Shown one piece after another: positions 34,581 through 44,202 of a stretch of DNA of 64,000 bases. Positions within the stretch are counted from its first letter, which is position 1, and each line of letters begins with the position of its first letter. Below the pieces are notes generated by a model. That model had not been told where the DNA came from and did no database searches. It worked only from the letters and a program-made list of their open reading frames with translations. Both the position numbers and the translations under genes were made by a program. Location of the stretch: assembly GCF_028009165.1 (NCBI RefSeq), contig NC_079246.1, positions 3,720,001 to 3,784,000 of the forward strand, written 5' to 3'. This DNA comes from Akanthomyces muscarius. Lineage: Eukaryota > Ascomycota > Sordariomycetes > Hypocreales > Cordycipitaceae.

Positions 34581-36692
34581 GATGGCGGACTGAAGTATAC
34601 AATAAGAGTTTCTTCTTCTGAAAAGATAGGAGTTGCAGAAGTAGGCAAAGTTGCTGCTGTGCTTCCAAACGAGTTTCATCTTGGGCTCGACGGGCCTTCC
34701 GTCCGCTTTATAGTTGCTGGCACGGTCGATGATGCCGAGGCATATGTGACATTTGGAAAGCAAGATGATGCCGAAGAAGCCTTTCGGAGCACGACAGGTC
34801 ATGCGCTAGGCCATCTTTCGAAGGTGGTGAGCACGGTTGCAGCTGCTTACTGCTGTGAACTACGTTTCGTTCCTTCAGGTGGCATCTTCGGTGTTCTGAT
34901 TTGACCAAAAAAAAAACACCGACACTTGGCGAAGAGTCCATCAAGAGGTTGCACTACTGTGTCGTGATAGGAACCCTCGCTCAAAATATATAAACTTACC
35001 TTCCCTTATTGTGTAAGCCGCTTTATCGCCTGGCGTCTGGGAATGATGTTACTAAACAGGCAAGAGATTAAGACGAGGGCCAATGATAAGGCCGCCGATA
35101 GTAGCTGCGGGGAAATGGGGTCGCATCCTGAGAAGATCTTACACAAAAGTAGGAAAGCGACGATGCCGTAAATTCCGCTCACTGTGGCCCAGCCCATGCC
35201 GGATAGCCGATGAGTTCATTCGTCGGGCGCGCCCGCTGATGTCCGGCTGGGGCTTGTGACAGTTACAGACCCTGTATCGTGCATAGCGGAAAGATTGGGG
35301 TATTTTTTTCCCCCCGCGCGATTTGCGCCGTCTGCCACAGGGTTAACTTGACAGCTGCCAGAACTGTGCCTTGCTGTGGCCGAAGAGGTATCGAGTTTTA
35401 TTAGCCATGTTCGAAGACGCTAAAGGAAGGGTCATTACAGTGGGTGTAACTAGTACATACGATCCCCCGTACATCATATGATCCTTAGCAAAGGTACATG
35501 CGCCAGAGTGTTAATGCGCCAGCACAGATCCAGAGAATTGGTTCGTTGGTAGTGTTGCTGAGATTTCAAACTGCCATTAGCTAGTATTGGACACTGTCGG
35601 CATCCTGCGATTGAGCCCATTATTGTGACGCTGTCTTGGTAGCCCGTTTGGGCAGGACAACCGCATGGAGGGTGCAGAGGCGTTCCGCCGCCTCAGCATG
35701 GTAATTTGCTTTCGAGTAATACTGCTGTGACATAAGAATACTGGAAGTGCTTTTCGTTCAGGGTACGAGGGAATCATTCAAGCTGATGACCGATCGACGC
35801 AAAACATAACTGCCTCTTTCTTTTAACTCGTTCGCAGGCCAGCCTGCAGCTTTGGGTGCAAGCTTCACTAACATGAGGCCTGGGTTATAATTAGTGGCTC
35901 TGCTTATTACGATCCCCTGTTGCGTGCGGCATTGCGGCTGCGCGGGGTTCAGTGGCCCTTCTAAACAAATACTAAGTAAGTACTCCACACCCCGTACAGC
36001 GCATTACTTTATCTTGTCAAAGTTCGGTTGCAAAAATCAACAAAGCGTTTCCAAATAAGTGCTATTATTTATTCACTCCTTCTTCGCCGCAAGCAAGGCC
36101 CTGAGTTGGTGTGCATCGTCACGAGACTGCGCATAAACGTGTGGTAGGGCGCGTCGAGAAATTAACTCAGTGTATCCGTATGTGGCTAATTAGGATATTG
36201 CAGGACACTAATCTCGCTTTTGTGGACATAGGAATGAGCAGAATGCGAATGCGCGTCGCAACTGTTTATTGCCACGACGCTCAAACGCGTTTTTCCTCGA
36301 CGCCACTGTTAAGCAACTGGCACCAGCCTTGTGAAGGTTACCACAATGCGCGCCTAGACATCATTTCATCCACCAGTAAGCTGATTGGAAAAATACAGGA
36401 GATGTCGGGAAGTTCTTCAGATCCTTTCACGCTTGAATTTCTGAAATCTCCAGGCCCGGCTCACTGTCGCTCTGTCCCGGAACTAACATTTAATGTCGGC
36501 GACAAAGACCTAGTGGATGAGTCGCTCCGTAATGCCGGTCAGGATGGTTGTTTGTCGAAGGACTCACTCAAGACCTTGTAATAAAGTCATTTACCGTGGT
36601 CTCTATTGCTACATAGAAGGAATATGAGCCTGTCGAACGCAACTACAATTTTGTTGAAGTGATTGTGCTGCTCTGTTGGCATGTGCTTCACC
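34581..36692. other. gene-poor stretch, 2.1 kb
   Basis: Upstream of the eqolisin and downstream of the mutase. An A-run lies at 34906-34916. A 156-codon plus-strand frame (36111-36581) shows no domain or convincing composition, and I do not call it. See the small membrane frame at 35006-35197. Confidence 0.45.
35006..35197 (-). CDS. possible small membrane protein or gene fragment
   Basis: A 63-residue frame starting MGWATVSGIYGIVAFLLL has two hydrophobic helices (about residues 4-20 and 32-50) and a basic end (RRQAIKRLTQ). The frame is closed by a TGA seven codons before the ATG. I do not recognise a family. It could be a real small membrane protein, a piece of a decayed transporter, or chance. 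Confidence 0.2.
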   Translation of the reverse strand: MGWATVSGIYGIVAFLLLCKIFSGCDPISPQLLSAALSLALVLISCLFSNIIPRRQAIKRLTQ

Positions 36693-37391
36693 CTACAAAT
36701 CCAGTACCTTGCCGCCCTTGACGATTGGTTTCAACATGTCGTCCAATTCGTACAATATCGGAACCCCCGTGGGTATCTCTTCGTTGACAATCTCATCGTC
36801 AGTCCTCTCATCAAGTACCTTGACGAGACTCCGCAACGAGTTGCCGTGCGCAACTACCAATACCGTGTTCCCACGTCTCAATTCCGGCACGATGTCTGAC
36901 TCCCAAAATGGCAGCATACGAGCCAGCACGTCTTCGAGGCACTCTGTACGAGGGGTCTGCTCGCCAATACTCCCATATTGAGCATCAGCTTGCTGCGCCG
37001 CGTAGGCTTCATCTCGCATCGGAGGCGGTCTGGTGTCGTAGGAGCGCCGCCACAGCTTTACCTGGTTGTCGCCAAAATCTTGTGCCGCTTCAGCCTTGTT
37101 CTTGCCCTGGAGATCGCCATAGTGTCGCTCATTGAGTCTCCACGTCCGCGTCACAGGTATCCAGTGACGATTGGCTGCATCGAGCGCAGCGTTGGCAGTA
37201 TTGATCGCTCTTCGTAGCAGCGAGGTGTACACCACATCGGGCAAATGACCCGACTGTGCGAGGCGTCTGCCCGCATCCTCGGCTTCGGTCTTTCCCCATT
37301 CTGACAGAGGGACATCAACCCAACCCGTAAAGAGATTCTCCTTGTTCCACGTACTCTGGCCGTGACGAAGCATGATGAGCTTGAAAGGCAT
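36693..37391 (-). CDS. 2,3-bisphosphoglycerate-dependent phosphoglycerate mutase (GpmA type)
   Basis: Interconverts 3- and 2-phosphoglycerate, or acts on a related phosphomonoester. Single exon of 232 residues. The phosphohistidine is in LIMLRHGQSTWN (H10), followed by NLFTGWVDVPLSEWG, SLLRRAINTAN, WRLNERHYGDLQGKNKAE, LWRRSYDTRPP, RTECLEDVLARMLPFW and the second catalytic His in VVAHGNSLRSLVK. All active-site residues of the dPGM family are present. From general knowledge of the family, the wording of these blocks is closest to bacterial, notably actinobacterial, GpmA. Filamentous ascomycetes usually rely on the cofactor-independent enzyme, so a bacterial origin is plausible but unproven. The start at 37391 fits the family; an ATG 30 nt upstream is alternative. 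Confidence 0.92.
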   Translation of the reverse strand: MPFKLIMLRHGQSTWNKENLFTGWVDVPLSEWGKTEAEDAGRRLAQSGHLPDVVYTSLLRRAINTANAALDAANRHWIPVTRTWRLNERHYGDLQGKNKAEAAQDFGDNQVKLWRRSYDTRPPPMRDEAYAAQQADAQYGSIGEQTPRTECLEDVLARMLPFWESDIVPELRRGNTVLVVAHGNSLRSLVKVLDERTDDEIVNEEIPTGVPILYELDDMLKPIVKGGKVLDL

Positions 37392-38619
37392 GATGCTTGG
37401 GCCGAAAACGTCCTGGAGCAATGGAATGGTCTAGGGTTCGAAGCGTGTGACCAGCAATCATTATAAGCGTTTACTGTTGGCGGTAAAATGGCAAAGTCTA
37501 AAAATGCTGGGAATTGGCTGTATTTAATCTTGTACAGTTTTCCTGCAAAACAACTACGTCACAATACCATTATGAAAGCTTGTTCGAGCGGCTGACGTGC
37601 GTCTTTCCATCAAGGTGCTGTCGGCCTTTCGGGCGCCGGCCGAGACAGGATCCAAACTTCCGGCCAGCGTTGAGAATGGTTCAACAACAATCTTGAGCTG
37701 GTACTCATGGGCCTTTTTTGGGGGGGGGGGAGCGAATGCAGCTTCCCATGTTCAGTTTGCGACGGCAATCTTTTCCCCTCAGCCAGGAGCTGCTGTTCTC
37801 GCAAAATGCGCAGAAAACTCGACACTGAGCGTGAGCGTAGCTACCCTAGACCACCGACCAACCAATTTGCTTGCATTGTATGCCGCAGCAGTGAGTAAAC
37901 TTAATTCACCTTTTTCTGTAGAGCAGGAAATCTCGATAGACTTATTTGCGGCCATAGGTTCAAGGGGAGAAGAGCATAAAGGGCAGCAACGGCTGGTGGG
38001 CTTACGGCGAAAACCTCGGTCAACGAGAGCAATATGGATCAATCGTCAGCAGCAATTTACCAGACGCTTGATTCTTCAATGCCAGAGGAATGGTCTTTGC
38101 CGCCAGACTCCCAGAGCAGGGGACTATTCTTCTTGCCTCTTTAGATCCAGCAAGTGCTGACAGTAGGGCATCCGGGAAAACCGGATCGTCATACGGCGGC
38201 GATATTTTATTCCCATGAACGCTGCTGCGGTCAGCATCGCCCACTCTTTTGCGATCCCGTGGAGACGTAGTGGTCAAGACAAAGAATGAATCCCGAGTGA
38301 TGGCGACTGCCGACCCGGAATGTAGTCAGCACTTTGTTGCGATTCTGATTAGGTGCTGACACCAATCGTTCCAAGAGCAACCAAAGTGGGTTGGTGCTGG
38401 TCTGGTCCCCTTGCCTCAGGTGCCCTCAGCCGCACTTCCCCTTTCTTCCAATCAGACACTGACCGCCACAGCTGAGATTCACGTAACTAGACTATAAAAA
38501 CAATCGTCCGAGAAAGAGGGGTAGCGTAGTTCTCGTCAATAACATGCCTTCGTCATTGATTTCATCGGAAACCTGCTTGCAACTCCTCATTTCAGATGTA
38601 CAATCGGGATTCACCAACC
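37392..38619. other. gene-free stretch
   Basis: This 1.2 kb holds the mutase promoter and that of the GPI-anchored protein. It includes a run of G at about 37719-37728 and no convincing gene. Confidence 0.5.
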
Positions 38620-39543
38620 ATGTCGCGAAATCCGGCCGGGCTCGTCCTTACACTCTTGCTCGCGGTGGCTCAGCTCGCCTGCGCCTCATCTGGCGACGAT
38701 GCAACTAGCCCTCAAGTGGGCGAAATGTCTATTGTTTTCCCGCAAAACGACACGTACGCCGTGGTCTCACCGTTTCCCGTCATTTTTGGATACCAAAATG
38801 CGCCCGCGTTATTATCGTATAATTCAGAGCTGTCGTGGTCGGTTCAGTGCGCACAAGGCGCCCTCTACGGCTCCGACACTGTTAACGGTTACAAGTATGC
38901 CGACGTGCCGTCCGGCGCGTACTACATCCTGAATTCGACCAAGACACTGCAGGATGCTCTGCCTAGTGGCAGTAAGGACCCCAAGGGCCCTTATGCTAAC
39001 TGGCACGGCACAGAAGATACTTGCTCCTTAAGCTGGGAGTTTCACTATTGGACAGTCTGCTCCAAACAACCCAACGATGCGACGCTGATCCAGTCCGGTG
39101 TTGGAAAGAGGTCTGGCAAAATGTATTTTACAGTCCGAGTCGGGGCCAAGCTGCCAAGAGATGCGATTCGCGATTACCAGGGCTGTGCGTTGAAAGGAAC
39201 AGCCGAAAAAGTTGCCAATAGTTCAACTGCATGCCCCGACCTTCTTACGCAACCAGAGGCGCAGCCTTGTAACCTTGACGTCAGGGCAGCGGCCAGCAGC
39301 CTTGCGGGCGCTGCAGTCTCGCCAACCACGACGTTCACTGGCACGCCAACCTCGACCACAGCAGAGGCGACTACCAAGACAACATCCTCTACCGACCCGC
39401 ACGGTACAGACGGCACCAGTACTTCGAAGGATGGAAACAAAAACTCTACTGGAGCGAGCCTCGGTCGGAATTCACCTTTGATCCTCTGGGCAATTTCAGT
39501 CGGCACCTGCCTTTTCAATTATTTATTACCAATGATGTTGTAA
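38620..39543 (+). CDS. secreted GPI-anchored protein, DUF7136-like
   Basis: Single exon, 307 residues from this ATG; an in-frame ATG at 38596 would add eight. The signal peptide (NPAGLVLTLLLAVAQLACA) is followed by a Cys-containing domain (about residues 25-210). This has FPQNDTYAVVSPFPVIFGYQ near its start and WHGTEDTCSLSWEF in the middle, as I recall for the fungal DUF7136 family. A Ser/Thr-rich linker (about 225-285) leads to a C-terminal hydrophobic helix (LILWAISVGTCLFNYLLPM) with little after it, as in GPI signals. Several N-x-S/T sites are present. Probably displayed at the plasma membrane or wall. No enzymatic motif is seen and its function is unknown. Confidence 0.78.
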   Translation: MSRNPAGLVLTLLLAVAQLACASSGDDATSPQVGEMSIVFPQNDTYAVVSPFPVIFGYQNAPALLSYNSELSWSVQCAQGALYGSDTVNGYKYADVPSGAYYILNSTKTLQDALPSGSKDPKGPYANWHGTEDTCSLSWEFHYWTVCSKQPNDATLIQSGVGKRSGKMYFTVRVGAKLPRDAIRDYQGCALKGTAEKVANSSTACPDLLTQPEAQPCNLDVRAAASSLAGAAVSPTTTFTGTPTSTTAEATTKTTSSTDPHGTDGTSTSKDGNKNSTGASLGRNSPLILWAISVGTCLFNYLLPMML

Positions 39544-40510
39544 TGCAGCTGGTGTCCCAAACGCCAAGCCAATGATTCTAAATATTGACCCTCCTGTATG
39601 TGTTGCTAGAGTGATCCTATGGCCTTATACTGAGCTTGCTCCGAAATAAAACTCCATTATGGCGTCCGCTTGAGTTGCATTTTCTAAACGATAACCCGAG
39701 CTAAATAACAAGAGCCATCGGGCCCGTCATTGTCGCTGTGAACAAGAGGGGCTGCAGCGCAGACACTCTTGATCGAGTCGCGTGGCTCCTGTAGCTTGCA
39801 CATCAAAGACTAGGAGTCTGGTCTGGTGCCTAGTTACTTGCTGTTCCACGGCGTGCCTTCTCCAGAGTGCAGCGATGCATACCTAGTTCAGACTAGTTTC
39901 CCGCGCTGGCGCACGGGATTTGTTCCTCAAATAGGCAAGCTCCTGTTCAGACTGGGTGCCAAGCATCCCGTGGCCTTGCTCTAAAACTCGTCAAATCCAC
40001 CAGCTTCGAAGCCGAGCCCTCATCTCGAAGAGGTCACAACGCAAGCCATCGGGCTGTGCCATTCAAATTTTCTTCGTTAGACCCGTCTGCTTGATCTTGA
40101 GGCTTGCTTCATCGATCCAGTGCCGGCAAGCGCAACTGGGTCTCTCCACATATGTATCTCTTTTGCCCTGTCCTCAATTCCGGCTTTCAATCCCGGTCCC
40201 TTATGACGTGGATGTATTGGGACCGGGCCGCGAGCCAGCGGCCTTAGCGCGGTTGGTGGCTCAGCCTGGTTGGCCCCAGCCAGTTGGCGGATCGTTCCTC
40301 ATGGAGACATCACTGGCTGAACAGTTGATTATGTACACTTATATATGTCTGCGATCTCCCGCCCTTGTAAAAAAAATGAAACCTATTTATATTGCATACG
40401 ATTCAACGCGATAAATTCTAAACCCACCGCATTATACAAAACCCCTTTAACCTCCGCTACACTGCACCTTTACACATCCCTTCATCGTTACATCATACTC
40501 TTCCTTCGCA
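39544..40510. other. intergenic stretch
   Basis: This 0.97 kb is mostly upstream of the alpha/beta hydrolase. The last 80 bases are pyrimidine-rich, as in many strong fungal leaders. No coding frame is credible. Confidence 0.5.
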
Positions 40511-41830
40511 ATGGTTTGTCTGAAGAGATATCTTGTCGGCGCTGCTGGCTTGTGCATAGTCGCCGCCCAGAACTCGACCGCATCCCCCAGCAATGACCCC
40601 CCAAACCCTATGCTTCAGCTGAGCCCGGACGACTCCTTCCACTTCGAGATTCTTCGCACACTGTCGCTCTCCGTCGCCGAGGGGGCTGATCTGGGCGAGG
40701 TGCTTGTCGCTGCGCAACAGATCAAAGCCTCCGACTTTGAGAGCTACTACCAAGCCTTTAACAACCTTGCTGAGCGTGTCGACAAGCAAGGACAGGCAAT
40801 CGATGGCAAAAAATATCCCACCTCGTTCCGCAGCATGCGCCTCAAGGCGGCCAGCTACTTCCGCGCTGCCGACTTTTTCCTCCACGGCAACTGGAGTGAT
40901 CCCCGCATCGACAGCCTTTGGGTGAAGCAGACAGCGGCTTTCAACGATGCCCTGCCTCTCATGGCCAATCCTGGCCGCCGCACGACCCTCAAGTCTAAGG
41001 ACGGCAAGTTCAAGATCCCAGCCATCTTCTACGGCACGGGCAAGCCTGGTCGCCACCCCACTATCCTGATGTGCAACGGCTTCGATGGCTCTCAAGAGGA
41101 AATGTTCCACATCTTTGGCAAAGCTGCCCTCGACCGCGGCTACAACGTCATTACCTATGAGGGCCCTGGCCAACCCACCGTCCGCCGCGAGCAGAATATT
41201 GGATTCATCCCTGATTGGGAGCGTGTCATTACCCCCGTTGTTGACTATGCGATCTCCCTCCAAGAGGTTGATCCCAAGGCCATTGCTACCATTGGCTACT
41301 CTCTGGGAGGCTACCTCGCTTCCCGAGCTGCCGCTTTCGAGCCCCGCATCGCCGCTGTTGGTGCGATTGATGGTGTCTATGACTTTGGCGGCACGTTTAC
41401 CAGCCAACTTCCCCCCATTGCGAAACAGTGGCTCGCGGATGGGAACCGCAAAGACTTTAACGATCTCTTCGCCCAGGCCCTTGCTGACCCCACCACACCC
41501 ACCGGTATTCGCTGGGCTGTCCAGCAGGGTCGCTGGTCCTTCAAGGCTGACGACTTCTTTGACTTTGCCACCCTTGTCCAGAAGTACACCTTGGAGGGTG
41601 TTGCTGATAAGATCAAGCAGCCCATTTTCGTTGGTGACGCCGAGCTTGACCAGTTCTTCCCTGGTCAAGCCCAGCAGCTTGCCGATGGCGCCACTGGCAG
41701 CTCCAACAAGGTCATTCATTACTTCAAGGCTGATGAGGGTGCTGGCGAGCACTGCTCCGTTGGCGCCGCCGTCTACCAGAATCAGGTCCTTTATGACTGG
41801 TTTGAGGACGTTTTTCATGGAAAGAAGTAA
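40511..41830 (+). CDS. secreted alpha/beta hydrolase (pseudooxynicotine-hydrolase/FrsA-like)
   Basis: Single exon, 439 residues. The signal peptide is MVCLKRYLVGAAGLCIVAA. A helical N-terminal region (about 35-150) precedes the alpha/beta fold, as in the 2,6-dihydroxypseudooxynicotine hydrolase and Ayg1-type group. Catalytic residues: Ser in GYSLGG (about 265), Asp in VGDAELDQFFPGQA and His in GAGEHCSVGA. The strand PTILMCNGFDGSQEE supplies the oxyanion region. It would cut a C-C or ester bond in a small molecule; the substrate is unknown. Codon use is strongly biased to C-ending codons, hinting at high expression. The next genes are a zinc-cluster regulator and an MCT-type carrier, so the three may form a uptake and breakdown unit. 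Confidence 0.88.
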   Translation: MVCLKRYLVGAAGLCIVAAQNSTASPSNDPPNPMLQLSPDDSFHFEILRTLSLSVAEGADLGEVLVAAQQIKASDFESYYQAFNNLAERVDKQGQAIDGKKYPTSFRSMRLKAASYFRAADFFLHGNWSDPRIDSLWVKQTAAFNDALPLMANPGRRTTLKSKDGKFKIPAIFYGTGKPGRHPTILMCNGFDGSQEEMFHIFGKAALDRGYNVITYEGPGQPTVRREQNIGFIPDWERVITPVVDYAISLQEVDPKAIATIGYSLGGYLASRAAAFEPRIAAVGAIDGVYDFGGTFTSQLPPIAKQWLADGNRKDFNDLFAQALADPTTPTGIRWAVQQGRWSFKADDFFDFATLVQKYTLEGVADKIKQPIFVGDAELDQFFPGQAQQLADGATGSSNKVIHYFKADEGAGEHCSVGAAVYQNQVLYDWFEDVFHGKK

Positions 41831-42010
41831 GGGCTGTCTCGGACAGGATAAGACGGGTTGGCGCAGCATGTATTCCATAAGCATTTTCGGGCATAGCGTT
41901 CATCATTTCTCTGGTACTTTTAGCCGGCTTTCCTCTTTTATTGTAATATCTTGGTATTAATGAATCAAAGTTCACGAAGTGCTCCACTATCTTGCCACAG
42001 TCCACCTGTT

Positions 42011-43675
42011 TCAACTGCTACTTGCATTCCAGAAAAATTCCGGGCTAAGAAGCTGCTCCAAATTGAGGTCCTGAATATTAGAAATATCCTCAGGCAAACC
42101 GTTTAGCCACGCGAAATCATCGGGCAGTGCTGGCTCGGTATTCGCCACATGCTCCTGAGCATTCACGTCGTACACTTTGACAATGTCGCTCAGTGTAGCA
42201 GCTAGCAGTTCTTTGCCCCGCTGGTGCAACATGATGAGCGACCGCGCTGTGCGCATCGCTTCGCGCGTTGCGTGCGTATTGTATACGGCAGCAACGTCTT
42301 TGAGACACTGCATCGCATCGCCCAGCTGGGAGATGGATGAAACGGTATCGATTGCTAGCAGGACACATACAATCTGGAACGGCACATATGCCATGTGGTG
42401 CCACGGGGCGCGGTCGACGAGTATTTCACGCGCAGCTTGAATGCCTTTCGCTGTCAGAACCAAGATTCGCTGTATGGTGGTGTCGGGTAACGAGAACTCC
42501 ATGGAGCGCAGACGGCGACAGAGACAGAGAGCGAGGTTGCATTGCCCCAGGACCGTTGGCGGGCGGGTGTGAACTCGGTCAAGGACAATCTGCAGCGCGG
42601 ATTCTAGCTCGGAAGCTGCTTGCGTTCTTTCTGGGTCTAGCTGTATAGTAAATGGGAGAAGCTCCATCAGCTCCGTCGTGAACTCGCCTGGTCGTTTTGA
42701 CGGTAGCGCGCATGTTACGCCTGAGAGAGGCACGCGGCTCAGACCCATATCGTAGGACATCCAGGTGTTGAGGTGCTGTGAGACAGCCAGCAATCTCCTG
42801 TTAATCTCGACATTGCCTGAGTCCTGCGTATCAGGACGCAGGGCTGCTTGGTCAGGGTCTTCCGTCGTCATGCCTGCGGCCTCAAGCATATGCAGCACCG
42901 TGCAGCTTGCTATCCACGCGGGGTAATGTGTTCCAGCAAGTCGGAGATAGATGACCCGCAGTAGCCAAGCGCTTATACTGGAGACAGAGGGCGGTTCAGA
43001 GAACGCCTCCTCGAGCATGCGCTTTGCTGACTCGACAAGCTCTGGTTCTGTCCTGTCCACATGGACTTGCGAAAAGAGACACCCAAGGGCGGCGACACCA
43101 CACAGAACGGCGTCGATGGGCTCTGGCATGCTGGATTTTGCCCACCGTAGTCGAGTGTGCTGCTCCAGCTCATCAGCATCGATGAAGCTGTAGGTGGGAT
43201 GAAGTTTCTGGAAGTAGACGCGTGCAAGGTACGACATGCGCTGCTGGGACAAGAGCTCAGTCACGGGACGTGCCATAGGGCTTTGCACAGTCTGTCGGGA
43301 TCCGAGGAACGCATTCCAAGCAAAAGTCTGCACGCGCGGGTTCCCTTTGGACTCTGACTTGAGGCCGAGGTGGCGCACAAAGGCTGGCCCGGAATTGGCC
43401 TCAAGCGACCGCGCCTGATGATGAACGATAGAGGAGGCAGGTGTGGTAGTTTCCACAGGCGATTGCTGTATCGGCGGCAGCAGACTGGTATTACGCTGCG
43501 GTGCATGATTCGAGTGATCCGTCTTGTTGCGCATCCTGCTGCCAGCTGAGTACCGGCACTGGTACTCAAAACGCACGCATGTGCCGCATGGCTCGGCGCC
43601 GTCACACTTGCGCTTCAGGTCACGGCATGTTTGGCAGGCAAGTCGCGACCGCTTCCGCCCTTGCACCGATGTCAT
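42011..43675 (-). CDS. Zn(II)2Cys6 transcription factor
   Basis: Single exon, 554 residues. The zinc cluster lies at residues 14-41: CQTCRDLKRKC, then PCGTC and YQC. A linker of about 100 residues leads to a fungal-specific TF domain: YLARVYFQKLHPTYSFIDADE, VAALGCLFSQVHVD, AWLLRVIYLRLAG, HMLEAAGM and the LNTWMSYDMGLSRVPLSG block. Its start codon is 527 bp from that of the divergent MCT-type carrier, which makes the carrier a likely target. The alpha/beta hydrolase ends 180 bp beyond its stop codon. Confidence 0.93.
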   Translation of the reverse strand: MTSVQGRKRSRLACQTCRDLKRKCDGAEPCGTCVRFEYQCRYSAGSRMRNKTDHSNHAPQRNTSLLPPIQQSPVETTTPASSIVHHQARSLEANSGPAFVRHLGLKSESKGNPRVQTFAWNAFLGSRQTVQSPMARPVTELLSQQRMSYLARVYFQKLHPTYSFIDADELEQHTRLRWAKSSMPEPIDAVLCGVAALGCLFSQVHVDRTEPELVESAKRMLEEAFSEPPSVSSISAWLLRVIYLRLAGTHYPAWIASCTVLHMLEAAGMTTEDPDQAALRPDTQDSGNVEINRRLLAVSQHLNTWMSYDMGLSRVPLSGVTCALPSKRPGEFTTELMELLPFTIQLDPERTQAASELESALQIVLDRVHTRPPTVLGQCNLALCLCRRLRSMEFSLPDTTIQRILVLTAKGIQAAREILVDRAPWHHMAYVPFQIVCVLLAIDTVSSISQLGDAMQCLKDVAAVYNTHATREAMRTARSLIMLHQRGKELLAATLSDIVKVYDVNAQEHVANTEPALPDDFAWLNGLPEDISNIQDLNLEQLLSPEFFWNASSS

Positions 43676-44202
43676 TTGATAACAGACCGACTCCGCGGCT
43701 TACAGGCTCGAAGATGGTGTGTGCAACGGTCGGAGGACGGGTAAAGCGGAAGCAGCACGGTGGAGATGTAAACAGTGGAGGAGGTTCAGAAGTCGGCATG
43801 TGAGTCGTCGTGAGTCAAGGTGATGGCTTGGATGATGATTGCAAAGCTCCAAGTGACTGCAGAACAGTTTCCGTGTCGAAGCAACATTACGGGCTTAAGC
43901 GAGACTGCGACATGCGTTGCTGGTGATTCGCGAGACGATGAGATTTTTGCCCTCGAGGCCCTAAAATGCCGGAACCGCGTAGACTTTCATCTCAGTAAGC
44001 GGAGACAGAGACATCTCCATCGGGAATAGTGTGGTCGGAAATGGCGGCAATACCGGAAGCCACGCTTATGGCGGAACGCCAGGCTCTTAAACTAGAATCT
44101 CATTATTACATTGGAATCTGCTTTTAAAGCGCCTGCAAACGCATCTTGATTCTTCATAGGCATTCAAGATTCAATGCAACCATCATCCTGCAATCACAGA
44201 AC
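43676..44202. promoter_or_regulatory. divergent promoter, zinc-cluster regulator / MCT carrier
   Basis: This 527 bp lies between two start codons on opposite strands. Specific binding sites were not resolved. Confidence 0.5.

Noticed and set aside
23541..36152. TAGGGCGCGTCG seen at about 23541-23553 and 36141-36152
   Set aside because: A shared 12-mer with no further similarity around it; too short to call a dispersed repeat.
36111..36581. 156-codon plus-strand frame
   Set aside because: It has no recognisable domain, signal or family-like composition, and lies in a region full of similar chance frames.
37435..37446. GGTTCGAA resembling a tRNA B box
   Set aside because: There is no matching A box or cloverleaf around it; no tRNA gene is supported anywhere in the window.
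40493..41884. 463-codon open frame on the minus strand
   Set aside because: Antisense shadow of the alpha/beta hydrolase, which has a full catalytic triad and signal peptide on the other strand.
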